NCBI GenBank assembly: GCA_947247005.1
Contig: OX365944.1
Span: forward strand, 27,441,501-27,505,500
DNA from: Spisula solida
Taxonomy: Eukaryota > Mollusca > Bivalvia > Venerida > Mactridae
Direction of reading: 5' to 3'
DNA: 64,000 nt
A program made the position numbers and the translations under genes. Shown piece by piece: positions 33,010 to 45,820 of this stretch (the stretch's first letter is position 1; each line of letters starts with the position of its first letter). Below the pieces are notes generated by a model. It did no database searches. It was not told where the DNA came from and saw only the letters and a program-made list of their open reading frames with translations.

Positions 33010-36000
33010 ACTGTGGGAATTTCAACAAAACGTTTGGACATGGTGAGTCACCTCTTGGGCCTAAGATGGCTGAACTATGTGATGGTTAGGTATCCCTTAT
33101 GGCCGGATATGGCTGAATTTTTATTGGTAAGTATGTTTACTACATAGGGTCTGGTATGGCTGAATTCAGTGGTTGCCTTTGTACCCCTTAAACTTTTAAA
33201 TGGCCATAATTGGCGTTGGTCATTACTCGAATAGGGCCAAGGATTGCTGCACTCGGTGTGGGGGGAGTACTCGGTATGGTATGGTAAATAAATGCTTTAT
33301 TAAGTTAGGTGGGTACACAATAGGGCTTGGGATGGCTGAAATCTGTGAGGGTAGGAACTCAATAGGGCCTGGGATGGCTCAATCTGTGATGGTGAGCACA
33401 CAATAGGGCTTGGGATGGCTGAAATCTGTGATGGTGGGTACCCAATAGGGCTTGGGATGACTGGAATCTTTGATGTGGGTACATACATGTAATAAGGTTT
33501 GGGATGGCTGAAATCTGTGATGGTGGGTACCCAATAGAGCTTGGGATGGCTGAAATCTGTGAGGGTGGGTACTTAATAGGGCCTGAGATGGCTTAATACG
33601 AGGGTTGATCGGGAAGTTCGTGTAATTTTGTTGTGAATCGTGTTGTTTTGCACATAAGGAATAATAAATAATATCATAACAATCTTGTATGCATTATCAA
33701 ACTCTCTTATAAGAATGAGAAAAATACATCAAACAGTTACATAGTTACGACGATTTCTAAACATCCACTATGCATAGACGCCGCACACTAGAAAACTAAA
33801 CGACGTCACATAACGTCAAACGAAATGTAGCTCCAATGTATGGAGCACTTGTCCCACGAAGTGACGACACAGGGCTACGAATATCTGATTTTCCGCATAC
33901 CTAGCTCTTTCGGACAGATCCCATACATAGTTAAAGGAGATTTCTCGAGCTCGCTGACTATCAGTCTAATGGTTTTACGTCTGTCTTTTCGGGTGATTCC
34001 GCGCACTTTTCACATACACACGGAATCACTGTCGATGGCAACCTTTCTCTATTGTTGACTTCAATTGACATTCTGTGCATTTTGAATCGTCTGTGTTGTA
34101 TGTTGGTAACTGCCGGGCTATACGCTTTTAAATTGTCGAACATTTTCATATTTTCGTTGGTTTCAGTCAGTGTTTTTTTCACATTCCCATGCAACATTCT
34201 GTAAAGCGCCTCAATTCAATGTCACCTCTTTGACGTCATGACGTTGTTTCCGTTTCATTATCAGTATAGATAAACACAGTGCTAATTTGATAGCGAATGT
34301 AGTAAACGACATCATATTCTATGGAAATGACCCCATGACGTTGACGTATGATCTGTCATATTTGCGTGAATTTTTGTCACACATAAGACTTTAAACACGG
34401 CATTGTTTCAGGAGAACGAAAGATGAAAAATGTCTTAATTTTGGTGTGCTGCAACCACGTGTAGTAGCGTTGCCAAGGGTACCGTTAATTGTCGCATAAG
34501 TTGGTGGATTTTTATTCCGTTCTATATTTCAACTTCAATCATGTTGATCATCCTGATAGTGAAGTTTCATCAATATTTAACTAAAAATGAATAATTTATA
34601 AGCAAATTACACGAACTTCGCGATCACCCCTTGTATATTATGATGGCGGGTACCCAATAGGGAAGGGATGGGTGAAACCTGTGAGGATGGGTTTTCAATG
34701 GGCTTGGGATGGCTTAAATATGTGATGATGGGTACTCAATAGGGCTTGGGATGGCTGAGATCTGTGATGGTGGTTACCCATTAGAGCTTGGGATGGCTGA
34801 AATCTGTAAGGGTGGGTACTCAATAGGGCATGGGATGGCTGAAATCTGTGAGGTTAGAGTACTCAATAGGGCCTTGGTTGACTGTATTCAGAGGTGCTGG
34901 GTACACAATAGGGCCTGGGATGGCTGAAATCTGTGAGGGAGAGTACTCAATAGGGCCTTGGATGACTGCTCAGAGGTGGTGGGTACTCAATAGGGACTGG
35001 GATGGCTGAAATCTGTAATGTTGCATACTCAATAGGGCCTGTGATAGCTGGAATTCATGAGGGTGGGTACTCAATGGGGCCTTGGATGACTACTCAGAGG
35101 TGGTGGATCGATACCCAATAGGCCTGGGATGACTGTACTCAGAGGTAGTGGGTACCAAATGGGGCCTGGGATCGGCTGTTCTCTGTTGTGATGGGTATCC
35201 AATAGGGCCTGGGATGGCTGTGCTCAGAGGTTGTGGGTACCAAATGAGGCATGGGTTGGCTGTTTTCTGTGGTATAGGGTATTCAATAGGGCCTGTGGTG
35301 GCTGTACTCAAGGTGGTGGGTACCAAATGGAACCTGTGATGGTTGTTGTCTGTGATTGTGGGTTTCCAATAGGGCCTAGGACGGCTGTATTGAGTGGTGG
35401 CGAGTACTCCATAAGACCTGGCATGACTGTAATTGGTGGTGATGGGTTCCCAAATGGGCCTAGGATGCTTGAACTTTTGGAGGTGAGAACATAAATTGGC
35501 CTGGGATGGCTGTTCTATAGGCAGAGTTAAATACTAAATAGGGCATTGAATGGCTGTTCTCAGTAGATGCGAGTATCCTCAGGCATAGTATGGCTATACA
35601 CAGTGGTTGTGAGTAGGGCATAGGGCCTATGGTGGCTGTAATTGGTGGTGGTAATTACCACATGGGATCTAGTATGGCTGTATTTAGTGGTTGCAACTAA
35701 CCGATAAGGATTAGTATGGCCATAATTAGTGGTGGTGAAATACCCAGTAGAGCCTAGGATGGCTGTATTGCACCTGGTATGGCTGTACTCAGTTGGTCCA
35801 AGTACCCCTTAGAACATAGTGTGGCTGTAATCGCCGGTGGTAAGTACCACATAGGGTCAGGTGTGACTGTACTCAATGTTTATTGGTGGTGTTGATTGGG
35901 CCTTGGATGTCTGTACTCTTTTGTTGTGACTTGGGTGTAGCCCATAGGACCTGGTATGGCTGTAATTCATTGGTTAAGAGCACCCCTATTGGGCATGGAA

Positions 36001-36480
36001 AGTTGTAATTATTTTGGATGAGTACCCCTTTGGGCCTTATACGACTGCGATTTGTACTAATGAGTAACCCATAGGGCCTTTACAGCTGTGCTCAGTGATT
36101 GTGAGTACCATATCGAGACTGATATGGTGGTGATTAACCAATATGGCCTTGGTTGGCTCTACTCTGTGGTTGTAAGTACCCCATTGGGCCTCAGGTATAG
36201 CTAGTGGCATTGAGAACTCGATAGGAATGGTTGTTATGGGCAGTTATAAGAACATGACATGTACTCCATTGGTTACAGAATGTACTTGTTGGTGGTTAGA
36301 ACCCATTCTGGCCTGGTATGTGATGGTGATGATTTGGTTTGACTGTACTTTGTATATAGTACCCTTAGGACTTAGTATGACTTTAACACGTAGTAGTAAG
36401 TACCCATTATGGCACGGGATGGTTGTACTTGACAGTGTTATGTACCCCATATGGTCTGGGATGCCACATATAGGAGTTCA
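33010..36480. repeat. Degenerate array, about 42-46-bp unit
   Basis: The consensus is like GGGTACCCAATAGGGCTTGG then GATGGCTGAAATCTGTGATG. Units are well conserved near 33300-33590 and 34640-35540 and decay toward 36480. The array forms the loop between the arms of the 30072 element and is interrupted by the TIR element at 33599. Confidence 0.85.
33599..34633. mobile_element. Mariner-style TIR element B
   Basis: The left end is CGAGGGTTGATCGGGAAGTT and the right end is the complement of CAAGGGGTGATCGCGAAGTT, continuing CGTGTAATTT on both. TA flanks both sides (33597-33598, 34634-34635). Length is 1,035 bp, with a perfect TGACGTCA at 34231-34238 and other TGACGT words. No transposase is recognised. 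It interrupts the degenerate array. Confidence 0.8.
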
Positions 36481-37328
36481 GTATAAATTATTATTTTTAA
36501 TAAAAGAACTCTGATCACATCAATGATCTACAACAAAATATAATGTTCACCAAATTTCATAATAAGAAAAAATACAATGAAAGATCAAATTTTTAGGTAT
36601 TTTTTGTAGTTTGACCTTGAAATGACATTGACCTCGACCTTGATTGGTCATTTTTCAAGTCCATTTGGAGTACAATACAAAGTTATTTTGTTTAGACAAA
36701 AATTTAATCATACCATTTGAAATAATAGTGTCAATAGTTGAATACTAAAATTTTAAATAGGGAAGCAGCAATCTAAGAATGCCATCTCGTCAAACATGTA
36801 CATGCATAATAATATCAGTTTCGACAAAGTTTCAATATTTTGAACTGAAAATTCAACTAATAATAAGAGAATATGTGCTTACCAACACTTTTATCACTTT
36901 TAATATCAACTTGGATATAAATCATATGCTAAAACAAGAAAACAAGTGAGGAAACATCATTTTTCAGCTTTTTTTCATAATTTGACCTTGAAATGACCAT
37001 GACCTTGACCTCAAAGTGGTCAGTCTTGTATGTCCATTTGATGTACATTATCAAATGAATAATATCCAAGCAAATATTTGTGATTACATACATAAATAAA
37101 AAAATTGCATGAGAACATAGAATTTTAAGTGTATGTGTAAATTATGGCGGCCATCTTGGACGCCATCTTGGATTTCCGTGTCCGCACCACGCGTTGACAA
37201 TTTATGCCGGCAGTTCCATATAGTAGAGACACAGGCGAACATTTTGGTATATAACATTGCTTGTTCTACTTGAGTTGTCACCTCACCCCAAAAAATCACC
37301 AATTGTCACCCCACTATTGAATATGGTA

Positions 37329-37830
37329 TATAGCACAGAGAAATTGACGTGATCCTGGGAAGGAAAAATCATGAATGTCCAACAAGAAATAAAACAGTTA
37401 AAAGGGGGAGCCATGTTTTCCTTTATTTTTGGACTAAAATATAGCAAGCTGCCATGTTTTATACTTTCCCCCTGATCCTGACCTTAATGAATTAATATAT
37501 TACAAGGTTCTTGCATTGAATATGAGAACTTGACACGACTCTAGACCTTCAATTAGCATAATTTAACAGCTGATATATTGTCTATGTTTATATACCTGGT
37601 CGTATGTTTTTATAAGCGGAGAGTATCACGAAGGCGCTTGATGTGTAATACCAATACAAACCTAAAGAACCGATATTGCACAATTTGCTCGCGGACATTT
37701 ATATATTCAACGCAAGAACCTTGTAATATATTCATGCATAAAGGTCAGGATCATGTTAAATTATCTGTGCTATACTCAAGTGTCTTTGTGATACTTCCTG
37801 CTTATGAAAACGTACAACTGGGGTTATGAA
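37329..37830. mobile_element. CAGAGAATTTGA family, copy 3 plus inverted half-copy
   Basis: The left end is TATAGCACAGAGAAATTGAC and the right end the complement (ATTATCTGTGCTATA, about 37774). The interior matches copy 1, with an additional inner segment before 37500. Immediately after, 37775-37830 matches the middle of copy 1 in inverse orientation (GTGATACTTCCTGCTTATGA, ACAACTGGGGTTAT). It begins 13 bp after the giant inverted-repeat element ends. Confidence 0.7.
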
Positions 37831-38443
37831 TTCAAACAATATGTCAAGTGTTAAATTATTCTAATAGAAGGTCAAGTCTCAGTAATGTGTCAAATTCTCT
37901 ATACTCTACAATTGGGAAAAATGGATGATTCTGTTCCATTGAAAATTGGTCCTTTTGCTTTGCTTTAGGAACATTTTTTGGACCTGTATCAGAAAACAGT
38001 GAATATTTGTTAGACATGAAATATGTTATGTTTCCATTTTATGATCACATTGAGAGAGATTATATCTACTAAAAGCTTTTTTACACATGATTAATTAGCT
38101 ATTTGAAATATGTACAACAATGGTGGAAGATTTTCAATTATGATATATAAATACCCCTTTTATATCTGCACACCCGGGCTGTAATGTATTATGTTTTATT
38201 GTGTTATTATTATACATATTTGAATGCAATAAGAAATTTAGAATCGGAGCCCATTTTAACATTTTCCCAGTGTTTTCATAAAACATTTTGAACTACTGAA
38301 ATTACTCAAACAATTAAATATCCTTATGCATGCATATTATATAAGAGGGATGATCCCAAAATGGCAAGAAAACCTTGGAAACATTATGTTTTCGGCAACT
38401 TTCATCTGTCCATGTTATCAAATTTGCAAAATATCTGCAAATA

Positions 38444-39463
38444 TGTTGTCCGTTACCAAAGTTTGAGTGGTAAATACCGTGTAGCATTATCACATGTTGT
38501 CTGTTACCAAAGTTTGAGTGGTAAATACAGTGTAGCATTATCAGATGTTGTCTGTTACCAAAGTTTGAGTGGTAAATACAGTGTAGCAATATCACATGTT
38601 GTCTGTTACCAAAGTTTGAGTGGTAAATACAGTGTAGCATTATCACATGTTGTCCGTTACCAAAGTTTGAGTGGTAAATACAGTGTAGCAATATCACATG
38701 TTGTCTGTTACCAAAGTTTGAGTGGTTAATACAGTGTAGCATTATCACATGTTGTCCGTTACCAAAGTTTGAGTGGTAAATACAGTGTAGCATTATCACA
38801 TGTTGTCTGTTACCAAAGTTTGAGTGGTAAATACAGTGTAGCATTATCACATGTTGTCTGTTACCAAAGTTTGAGTGGTAAATACAGTGTAGCATTATCA
38901 CATGTTGTCTGTTACCAAAGTTTGAGTGGTAAATACAGTGTAGCATTATCACATGTTGTCTGTTACCAAAGTTTGAGTGGTAAATATCACATGTTGTCTG
39001 TTACCAAAGTTTGAGTGGTAAATATCACATGTTGTCTGTTACCAAAGTTTGAGTGGTAAATATCACATATTGTCTGTTACCAAAGTTTGAGTGGTAAATA
39101 TCACATGTTGTCCGTTACCAAAGTTTGAGTGGTAAATATCACATGTTGTCCGTTACCAAAGTTTGAGTGGTAAATACAGTGTAGCAATATCACATGTTGT
39201 CCGTTACCAAAGTTTGAGTGGTAAATATCACATGTTGTCTGTTACCAAAGTTTGAGTGGTAAATATCACATGTTGTCTGTTACCAAAGTTTGAGTGGTAA
39301 ATACCGTGTAGCAATATCACATGTTGTCCGTTACCAAAGTTTGAGTGGTAAATACCGTGTAGCAATATCACATGTTGTCTGTTACCAAAGTTTGAGTGGT
39401 AAATACCGTGTAGCAATATTACATGTTGTCTGTTACCAAAGTTTGAGTGGTAAATACAGTGTA
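38444..39463. repeat. 51-bp / 38-bp tandem array
   Basis: The unit GTTACCAAAGTTTGAGTGGT, AAATACAGTGTAGCATTATC, ACATGTTGTCT is 51 bp. A shorter form lacks 13 bp (ACAGTGTAGCATT-type) and is 38 bp. About 22 copies are present, with the short form clustered at 38985-39260. Because 51 is 17 codons, open frames persist on both strands (up to 212 codons on the minus strand). They encode only the repeat and I do not regard them as genes. Confidence 0.95.
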
Positions 39464-40559
39464 GATTCTATTTATTTTTTCATTTTCTTGCACCCATTCA
39501 TCCCCTATCCGATTTCTTATATTATTTAGGTTTACTACTAAGTGGCAGCCAATACATCTTTATGTACAAAGGAAGATATCAGTATTTTCACCTGATTTAA
39601 TAGTTTATGCATGAAATGATTTTAGTTACACATTATTAAGTGGTACAAAATTTAGTTTGAAATTGAAAAGTTTGCACTCCATTTACTACTGAATAGAACA
39701 AGAAATTTTAACTTTGTATCTACCCAAGAAGTGGAAAATATTTTAATATTTTCATAGCTTATAAAAGTATAGAAACTATTTTGCTAATAAATGCTGTGTA
39801 AGGTAGTTAAATTCCTGATTATAAATTTTTAAGACAAAACAAAATTAATCATAGGGCTTGCAATGCATTATGGTCCACAAACATTGTCCCCCACAAATCA
39901 CAGTGATCATACAGTAAAAAAAGTAAAATATTTGTCACTTCTTTTCCTCAATTCAGATACAAAATGTGATTTTCTTTATCTGGTGAATTATAATTGGATT
40001 ACAGAAATCTATTAACTTGTTAAGGCAACACTTGAGATTTGTGAATACGAGGGGTGTTCAGTAAGTTCCTGAGTCGACTGTTGATACATATCTCCAAATG
40101 TTTTAACATAGGTTGACAAATATTGGTGAATACAAAGTTCCATTTCTTCCAGATATACTGTCTTCAACAGCTTTTATATTCTATATTAGCTGTTCTCCAG
40201 GAAAACCAGGCTTAGTGACATAATATAGTAATTAGGTATTAAGGTTTCTAATGAGGAAAAAGTCACAGACTTCGATATAATTTAAGTACTTTGATATGAT
40301 AGTACCATGTCTTAGATTTATTTATTCTCATGAATTATGTTGTAACATATTCTGTCATTGCTATGGTGACCAGTTTCTGAAAAGTAACCGTATTGAGAAA
40401 AACGAGGGGTTAGTGGTTATAAACAGCAGCTACTTTTCTCCAAAGAGAAACATTCATGATTTCGGTATCAAGGAATATTGACACTGCCCCCACAGGTACC
40501 AATTGATACCTTCATCGAGTGGAGCATTGTGGGTTATTCTTACTTGGAGAAATTAAGCA

Positions 40560-40631
40560 GTGGCGCAGACGGGGATTGAACCCGGAGACTCATGATCCTA
40601 AGTGCGTGCCCAACATTTAGGCAATGAGGAG
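40560..40631 (-). other. tRNA-like sequence (SINE head or tRNA relic)
   Basis: Read on the minus strand it has a T-arm-like CCGGGTTCAATCCCC and an A-box-like TTGCCTAAATG at tRNA spacing, over about 72 nt. The acceptor arms do not pair well and the anticodon stem is unclear, so this is not called as a functional tRNA. Confidence 0.4.
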
Positions 40632-40640
40632 GTCACTGTA

Positions 40641-41265
40641 TGTTGTGATTTACCAATGCCATGCATGCATTCATTGTGTAAACTACTACCATGTAACAGG
40701 AATGCTGTGATTTACCAATGCCATGCATGCATTCATTGTGTAAACTACTACCATGTAACAGGAATGTTGTGATTTACCAATGCCATGCATGCATTCATTG
40801 TGTAAACTACTACCATGTAACAGGAATGTTGTGATTTACCAATGCCATACATGCATTCATTGTGTAAACTACTACCATGTAACAGGAATGTTGTGATTTA
40901 CCAATGCCATGCATGCATTCATTGTGTAAACTACTACCATGTAACAGGAATGTTGTGATTTACCAATGCCATGCATGCATTCATTGTGTAAACAACTACC
41001 ATGTAACAGGAATGCTGTGATTTACCAATGTCATGCATGCATTCATTCTGTAAACTACTACCATGTAACAGGAATGTTGTGATTTACCAATGCCATGCAT
41101 GCATTCATTGTGTAAACAACTACCATGTAACAGGAATGTTGTGATTTACCAATGCCATGCATGCATTCATTGTGTAAACAACTACCATGTAACAGGAATG
41201 CTGTGATTTACCAATGTCATGCATGCATTCATTCTGTAAACCACTACCATGTAACAGGAATGCTG
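40641..41265. repeat. 62-bp tandem repeat, about 10 copies
   Basis: The unit reads GTTGTGATTTACCAATGCCA, TGCATGCATTCATTGTGTAA, ACTACTACCATGTAACAGGA, AT. Copies differ at few positions (GTTGTG/GCTGTG, ACTACT/ACAACT, GCCATG/GTCATG). Variant copies near 41010 and 41200 recur at a three-unit spacing, suggesting duplication of a three-unit block. Confidence 0.95.
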
Positions 41266-42261
41266 GGAAACATGATGACAAGACATGCGGAGAGATCCAT
41301 ATATATCTACAGATCTGACACAGTGAGTGAGGGGGAAATACCTCAGCATTTTCACATGGAGTACTTCTCTGTAAAATGGACATATATTATGCCTGACAGG
41401 ATAGTTACATCATTGTTTGAAGTAAAAGTGCCTTGTCATACCAGTAATCGTTATATGGAAATCACTGTTTTTAAACCAGGATCTTTTCGAATTTGTACTT
41501 CTGTGTAGCTTGAAATATATGTATGACATAATATAATACGATCTTAATAAATATGTTGATTATAGAGCTACAGTCCAGGAACGTGCAGAACACCCCTCAT
41601 ATGTCAACAAATTGCAGAAACACACCATTATGTGGTGATATAATTAGAGTTATGTTTGATGAGAAAAGTCATCATTATGTTGTAGCAAAGATCAAAGTAT
41701 ACCTAACACTGACCAGGTGGGTTATTACCTTGTCAATTGGGTCATAACTGTCACAGCTATTAACTTCAATAGCTGGTCTTCAAGTGGTGTAAATAAATGA
41801 CATTAAGGTTGAAACTGGTGTCATATACTGATTAGATAATGATCATTCGAGGACATTATTTGTGTATTGCAATAAATCACTTCAGTTGGTTTTCACCATG
41901 TTTTACACAATTTTCACAATTTGTTTAGTCATACAATTCAATTAATTAAAGTCAGTTTTGCTAAATTTATTATCATTCATTACTGAATTCTTCTACGATG
42001 AACTCACTATCTATATTTAAACTTTTTGGTGTTTTGCCCTTACAAATGAGAGAACACTGAAATTGAATGAATAAGTGTCCTTGAAGACATTTTGGTTGTC
42101 AGATCCTATTTAAAAGAATATTTATCAGGCCTGGTAACCACATCCTGCTTACACATCAAGTTATATACATGTACTATAACAGGTAGCTATGGAGGTTGTT
42201 GCTTGTTTCCCTATATGGAGTTAGTATCTAATGAAGGAAGTTAACTTTAAATAGAATAAGG

Positions 42262-44010
42262 TATAGCCCGTTTGCGCTGAAAAAAATCGTCTAAAATTTA
42301 AATTTCTGAGAATCTATTCATCAGATGTGTGCAAAAATTTACGTACAACCATAATTACATCCTACCTACTCCCACTTTAAATTTCATAATTTTTAATTGC
42401 TTATTAAAACTACTTTGTTCTTTATTGTATATTGAAATAACATGTATTTGGACCCTTTAACGCAGGGAGGTAATCTGGTATTCCATTGATGATTTTACGG
42501 TACTTTTTTAACCGTTATAATCAGTGATCAACGGGATTGACATTGGTGTGACGAAGGCGAATTTTTGAGGCCCGTATCAGTCGGATTAGTTAGGTATGTC
42601 GCTAGTATACAGATAATGTATAATAATATCATGAAAAAACAGTGAAAACCAAAACCTTGTTCACTAAGCTATGTACATACTCATACATGTATATACAAAT
42701 GTATATCCTAATGTCAATTTAACAACTTAATAAAAGCATTACAATGTTAATGTACACAATGACAGTTGTCTTATGACAGAACCAGGTCTAAAAAGTGAGT
42801 TGTATATACATCTACACAAACCTTGTGTAATGGTTTAAAGAATGCATTATATTAAGCGGTCAAAATCGTTTGAAGACGCTGTAAGATCAGTTTTTTATAT
42901 TTCGAGAAGGAGGCTGCAAGAGGCAAGCCGTTTTTTCGTTGAGGAAAGTGTACCTGCGGACAGAACATGCATTCGGAATCAGTTGAAAAAATATGCAAAT
43001 ACATGTACTCATTAAGGAAAGTTTTGATTATATCACCCAAAAGAAGTGGGAGAATGCATGCAAACATGTCCAAGACAAAATTGAAAAGACATATTGGGAA
43101 AAAAGACAATATAAAGGAGGGAATTGAGAAAATAGTAATTCATTTTGATGATTTTATGATAGCGATGTTGAAGCATAGATCTATGAATAATACATAGCAT
43201 AATATAAAGTCGAACTGTACTGTGCAATACTGTTGTTTGGCTAGGCAATATGAAAATTATTATGAAATAATGAAATAAACTTATGATATGTACGTGTATG
43301 TTTTTTCTTCATGTTTCTGTCTATGTTCATACATAAACTATGACACTGAACAATAAACATGTATAAAACAAACATGTATTACCTTATCCTAAATACCTAA
43401 AAAAGTTATAGTACAACCAGTACGACCGACAGCTGTATGGATCGAATCCGCCAGGCCACGACTGATAGACGGCCTATTCAGTAGTAGAAGTATATTTCAA
43501 TATGTACATATAAAATTATAATTTAAGTATTAGATATTTTCACTATTATATATTTATATGTTACTTGTGTAATATTTTACGTATTCGGTAAATTTATTTG
43601 AGTATTATCAGCCAGGGGGTTAGTTGCATGTATTTTCATATTTTTAAGCCAATAGACGGGGAAATATTATCAAACAAACAGTTCTATGTCAGATGCACAG
43701 ACGGGCCTCGTATATACTATATTAAATAGATTACAAATACGTAAATCTACCGTTAGGCGTGTCACGTGACCATACAATTGGCTGTTGTATGCATCGAGTC
43801 TTCTAACATGAAGTTTCATCGTAAACTACAAATATTTTACATAGAACTTATGAACAAAACTTTTTTTACACATGTCCGATGTTGCTGAGATTTAATTGTA
43901 TATTAGGTAGATACATTTCATTAACTCGTGCAAAATCTCATACTTGTAGGTGCAGTAAATACTGAGAAATCTTCATTTTAGACGTTTTTTTTCAGCGCAA
44001 ACGGGCTATA
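42262..44010. mobile_element. TIR element, ends TATAGCCCGTTTGCG
   Basis: The left end is TATAGCCCGTTTGCGCTGAA followed by an A-run and TCGTCTAAAAT. The right end is the exact complement (ATTTTAGACG, TTCAGCGCAAACGGGCTATA), about 36 bp. Length is 1,749 bp. The open frame at 42967-43197 is basic and not recognised; an earlier frame from about 42842 is also basic. It may be a decayed or non-autonomous element of unknown superfamily. Confidence 0.8.
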
Positions 44011-44339
44011 TAAAGATAATGTATTCCTTGACATGACAAACTTACTATACACATGTATCCTGAGGCTTCATTGATGTCGATTGAATATTCTGATAAACGA
44101 AAAACAAAAAATGTCACAAGAATGTTTTCTTTTTACGAGATATTTAAATAGATTACTACCTACAACTTGACACATGACAGGATCATTTAAGTAAAACAAA
44201 GACAATTAAGATACAATACATTGTAATTCAATTAAGATTTATTTGTATTGACAGGTAATCTTATCTATCTAAGTTCAGATCCAATGATATACCTCGGCTC
44301 TCTGAGGTGCACTCAACAGTCTTATATACATTATGTATA

Positions 44340-44460
44340 ATATCTTTCCTGGCTTTTAGAGACAGGTTTTTTTAGCGTTAGCTGTCTATCTTGATATTGA
44401 CCTACTTTTGACAACTTTAAAAACCAATGAAATGTTTATAAATAAATCAGCAATAAAAGG
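44340..44460. repeat. Dispersed repeat TTAGCTGTCTA, copy 1
   Basis: It contains GCGTTAGCTGTCTATCTTGA, TATTGACCTACTTTTGACAA and AACCAATGAAATGTTTATAA. It corresponds to the three-fold repeated block at 60140-60290. Confidence 0.6.
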
Positions 44461-44632
44461 ATTTACAAGGCTGATAGTTTAGAATATGCTAGACTCATCT
44501 GAAAAAGATACCTGAGTGAGGAAAAAAAAATTCTGTTAAACATGCAAACAAAATGTACAGTAGATACACACAGAGATCTGTTATTCACATTACTCTCAAT
44601 ACTAAGTGTATCACACTGTTAATGTTAATGTA

Positions 44633-45544
44633 CAAGGGGTGATCAATATATTCATGGACTTTTCATCTAGCAATTTTGTTTTGTCAGCAAGGCTCAAAAG
44701 CAAATTAGCATTCTTCAGAGTATGATATCTCCGTCCGAATGCACCTATAACATAGTTTTATTCATGTAATGGGTGCGTGACGCTAGTCGTCACGTGACGT
44801 CATTCCAAGCGTCACCGTTTGAGCAGCACCAAGCTCCTTTCTGGACTCATATACGACCCAGTATATACGATTGATTTATAAATAGCCAACTCTGGAATGT
44901 ATGGCGAAATAGAAATTGCGTTATTGGACTGAAAAAAGTGGTTGGCTTTACACTGTAGCATCATCCCGATGAAGAAGGAATCACTATCTAACAAGTTTAG
45001 GGCGCAATTTCTAAAGAACTCCTTTCAAATGGAATGAAAGATTTATTGTTTTGTAATCTATACTGATCGTAGAGATCGCCAGTAACATATCGTTCATAAA
45101 TATGCCTCTTATTTATCAGAAATTAAGGAGTATCCCTTACTCTGTCTTAATTATTCTGTTTATTCTTATTTTACCATGGCGTCAGTTTGACAGAGTCCCT
45201 TCAATCACATAAACAACGAAATCATGTGTAGATCACTGATTTATAGTGCAAAGAATCCCCATACATGTTGATCAAATCATCTTCGAGGATTTTCCAAGTT
45301 AGGCATTAATCTTAATGAAATGCCGTTGCTCTGTAATTATTTATTGTCCGTCATGCTCGACGGCGCGCGCTGTACATTGGTCACAATAAGTGACGTCATC
45401 AAGAACATTGTGACGTCACCATATAATTAATTAATTAGAATGCTAGATAATTGATAGATCTATATTGCCCGCTAACTTCATTGTTCTAGAGTCAATATTT
45501 AAAAAGTTAGAAGGAAAGTCTTCGAATATATTGATCACCCCTCG
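44633..45544. mobile_element. Mariner-style TIR element D
   Basis: The left end is CAAGGGGTGATCAATATATT and the right end the complement of CGAGGGGTGATCAATATATT, flanked by TA (44631-44632, 45545-45546). Length is 912 bp. Three perfect TGACGTCA octamers lie inside (44795-44802, 45391-45398, 45411-45418). No coding capacity. Confidence 0.85.
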
Positions 45545-45820
45545 TATATCATTAAATACAGCTCATTGTATCTTAGTTAAGCAAAATTATCTACATCGGT
45601 TAAGCGTTTGTCTACACTAAATCGTTTTATGAGCAGAGGGCCACAAGTTAGTTCAAATATCATTTGAGTGTAGTTTTTTTCTGATTTTTTTTCCCTTTTC
45701 TTTTTGTCTGTAATTTTGCAGTTAATATTTAACGTAAATCCCGCCTTAGGAAAATTCTACACAGAGTCTGTACAGAGTCTGTCCCCTTTTGGACTTGAAA
45801 TGCAAATGTTAAAGTTTAGG

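Larger units (their letters stand above)
30072..37316. mobile_element. 7.2-kb giant inverted-repeat element
   Basis: The left arm 30072-about 32550 (less a 1,665-bp insertion at 30299-31963) is the inverted copy of the right arm, about 36513-37316, over about 800 bp. Outer ends are TAGTGGGGTGACAAT and its complement. The arms share CAAGATGGCGTCCAAGATGG and many AAGGTCAAGGTCA words. The interior is a degenerate array of about 42-46-bp units with a further insertion. No transposase is present. It is probably a non-autonomous large foldback/TIR element; the superfamily is unknown. Confidence 0.85.
40048..41599. mobile_element. Mariner-style TIR element C with internal array
   Basis: The left end is CGAGGGGTGTTCAGTAAGTT and the right end the complement of TGAGGGGTGTTCTGCACGTT, flanked by TA (40046-40047, 41600-41601). 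Length is 1,552 bp, of which about 625 bp is a 62-bp array. It also contains a tRNA-like stretch. No transposase motif is seen. Confidence 0.65.

Noticed and set aside
38314..38952. 212-codon minus-strand open frame (and 81-122-codon plus-strand frames over the same region)
   Set aside because: Entirely the translation of a 51-bp tandem repeat (17 codons) without stops; mirrored frames exist on both strands.
42967..43197. Possible transposase remnant in the 42262 element
   Set aside because: Short and basic, but no catalytic triad or known DNA-binding motif could be identified; left as unrecognised.
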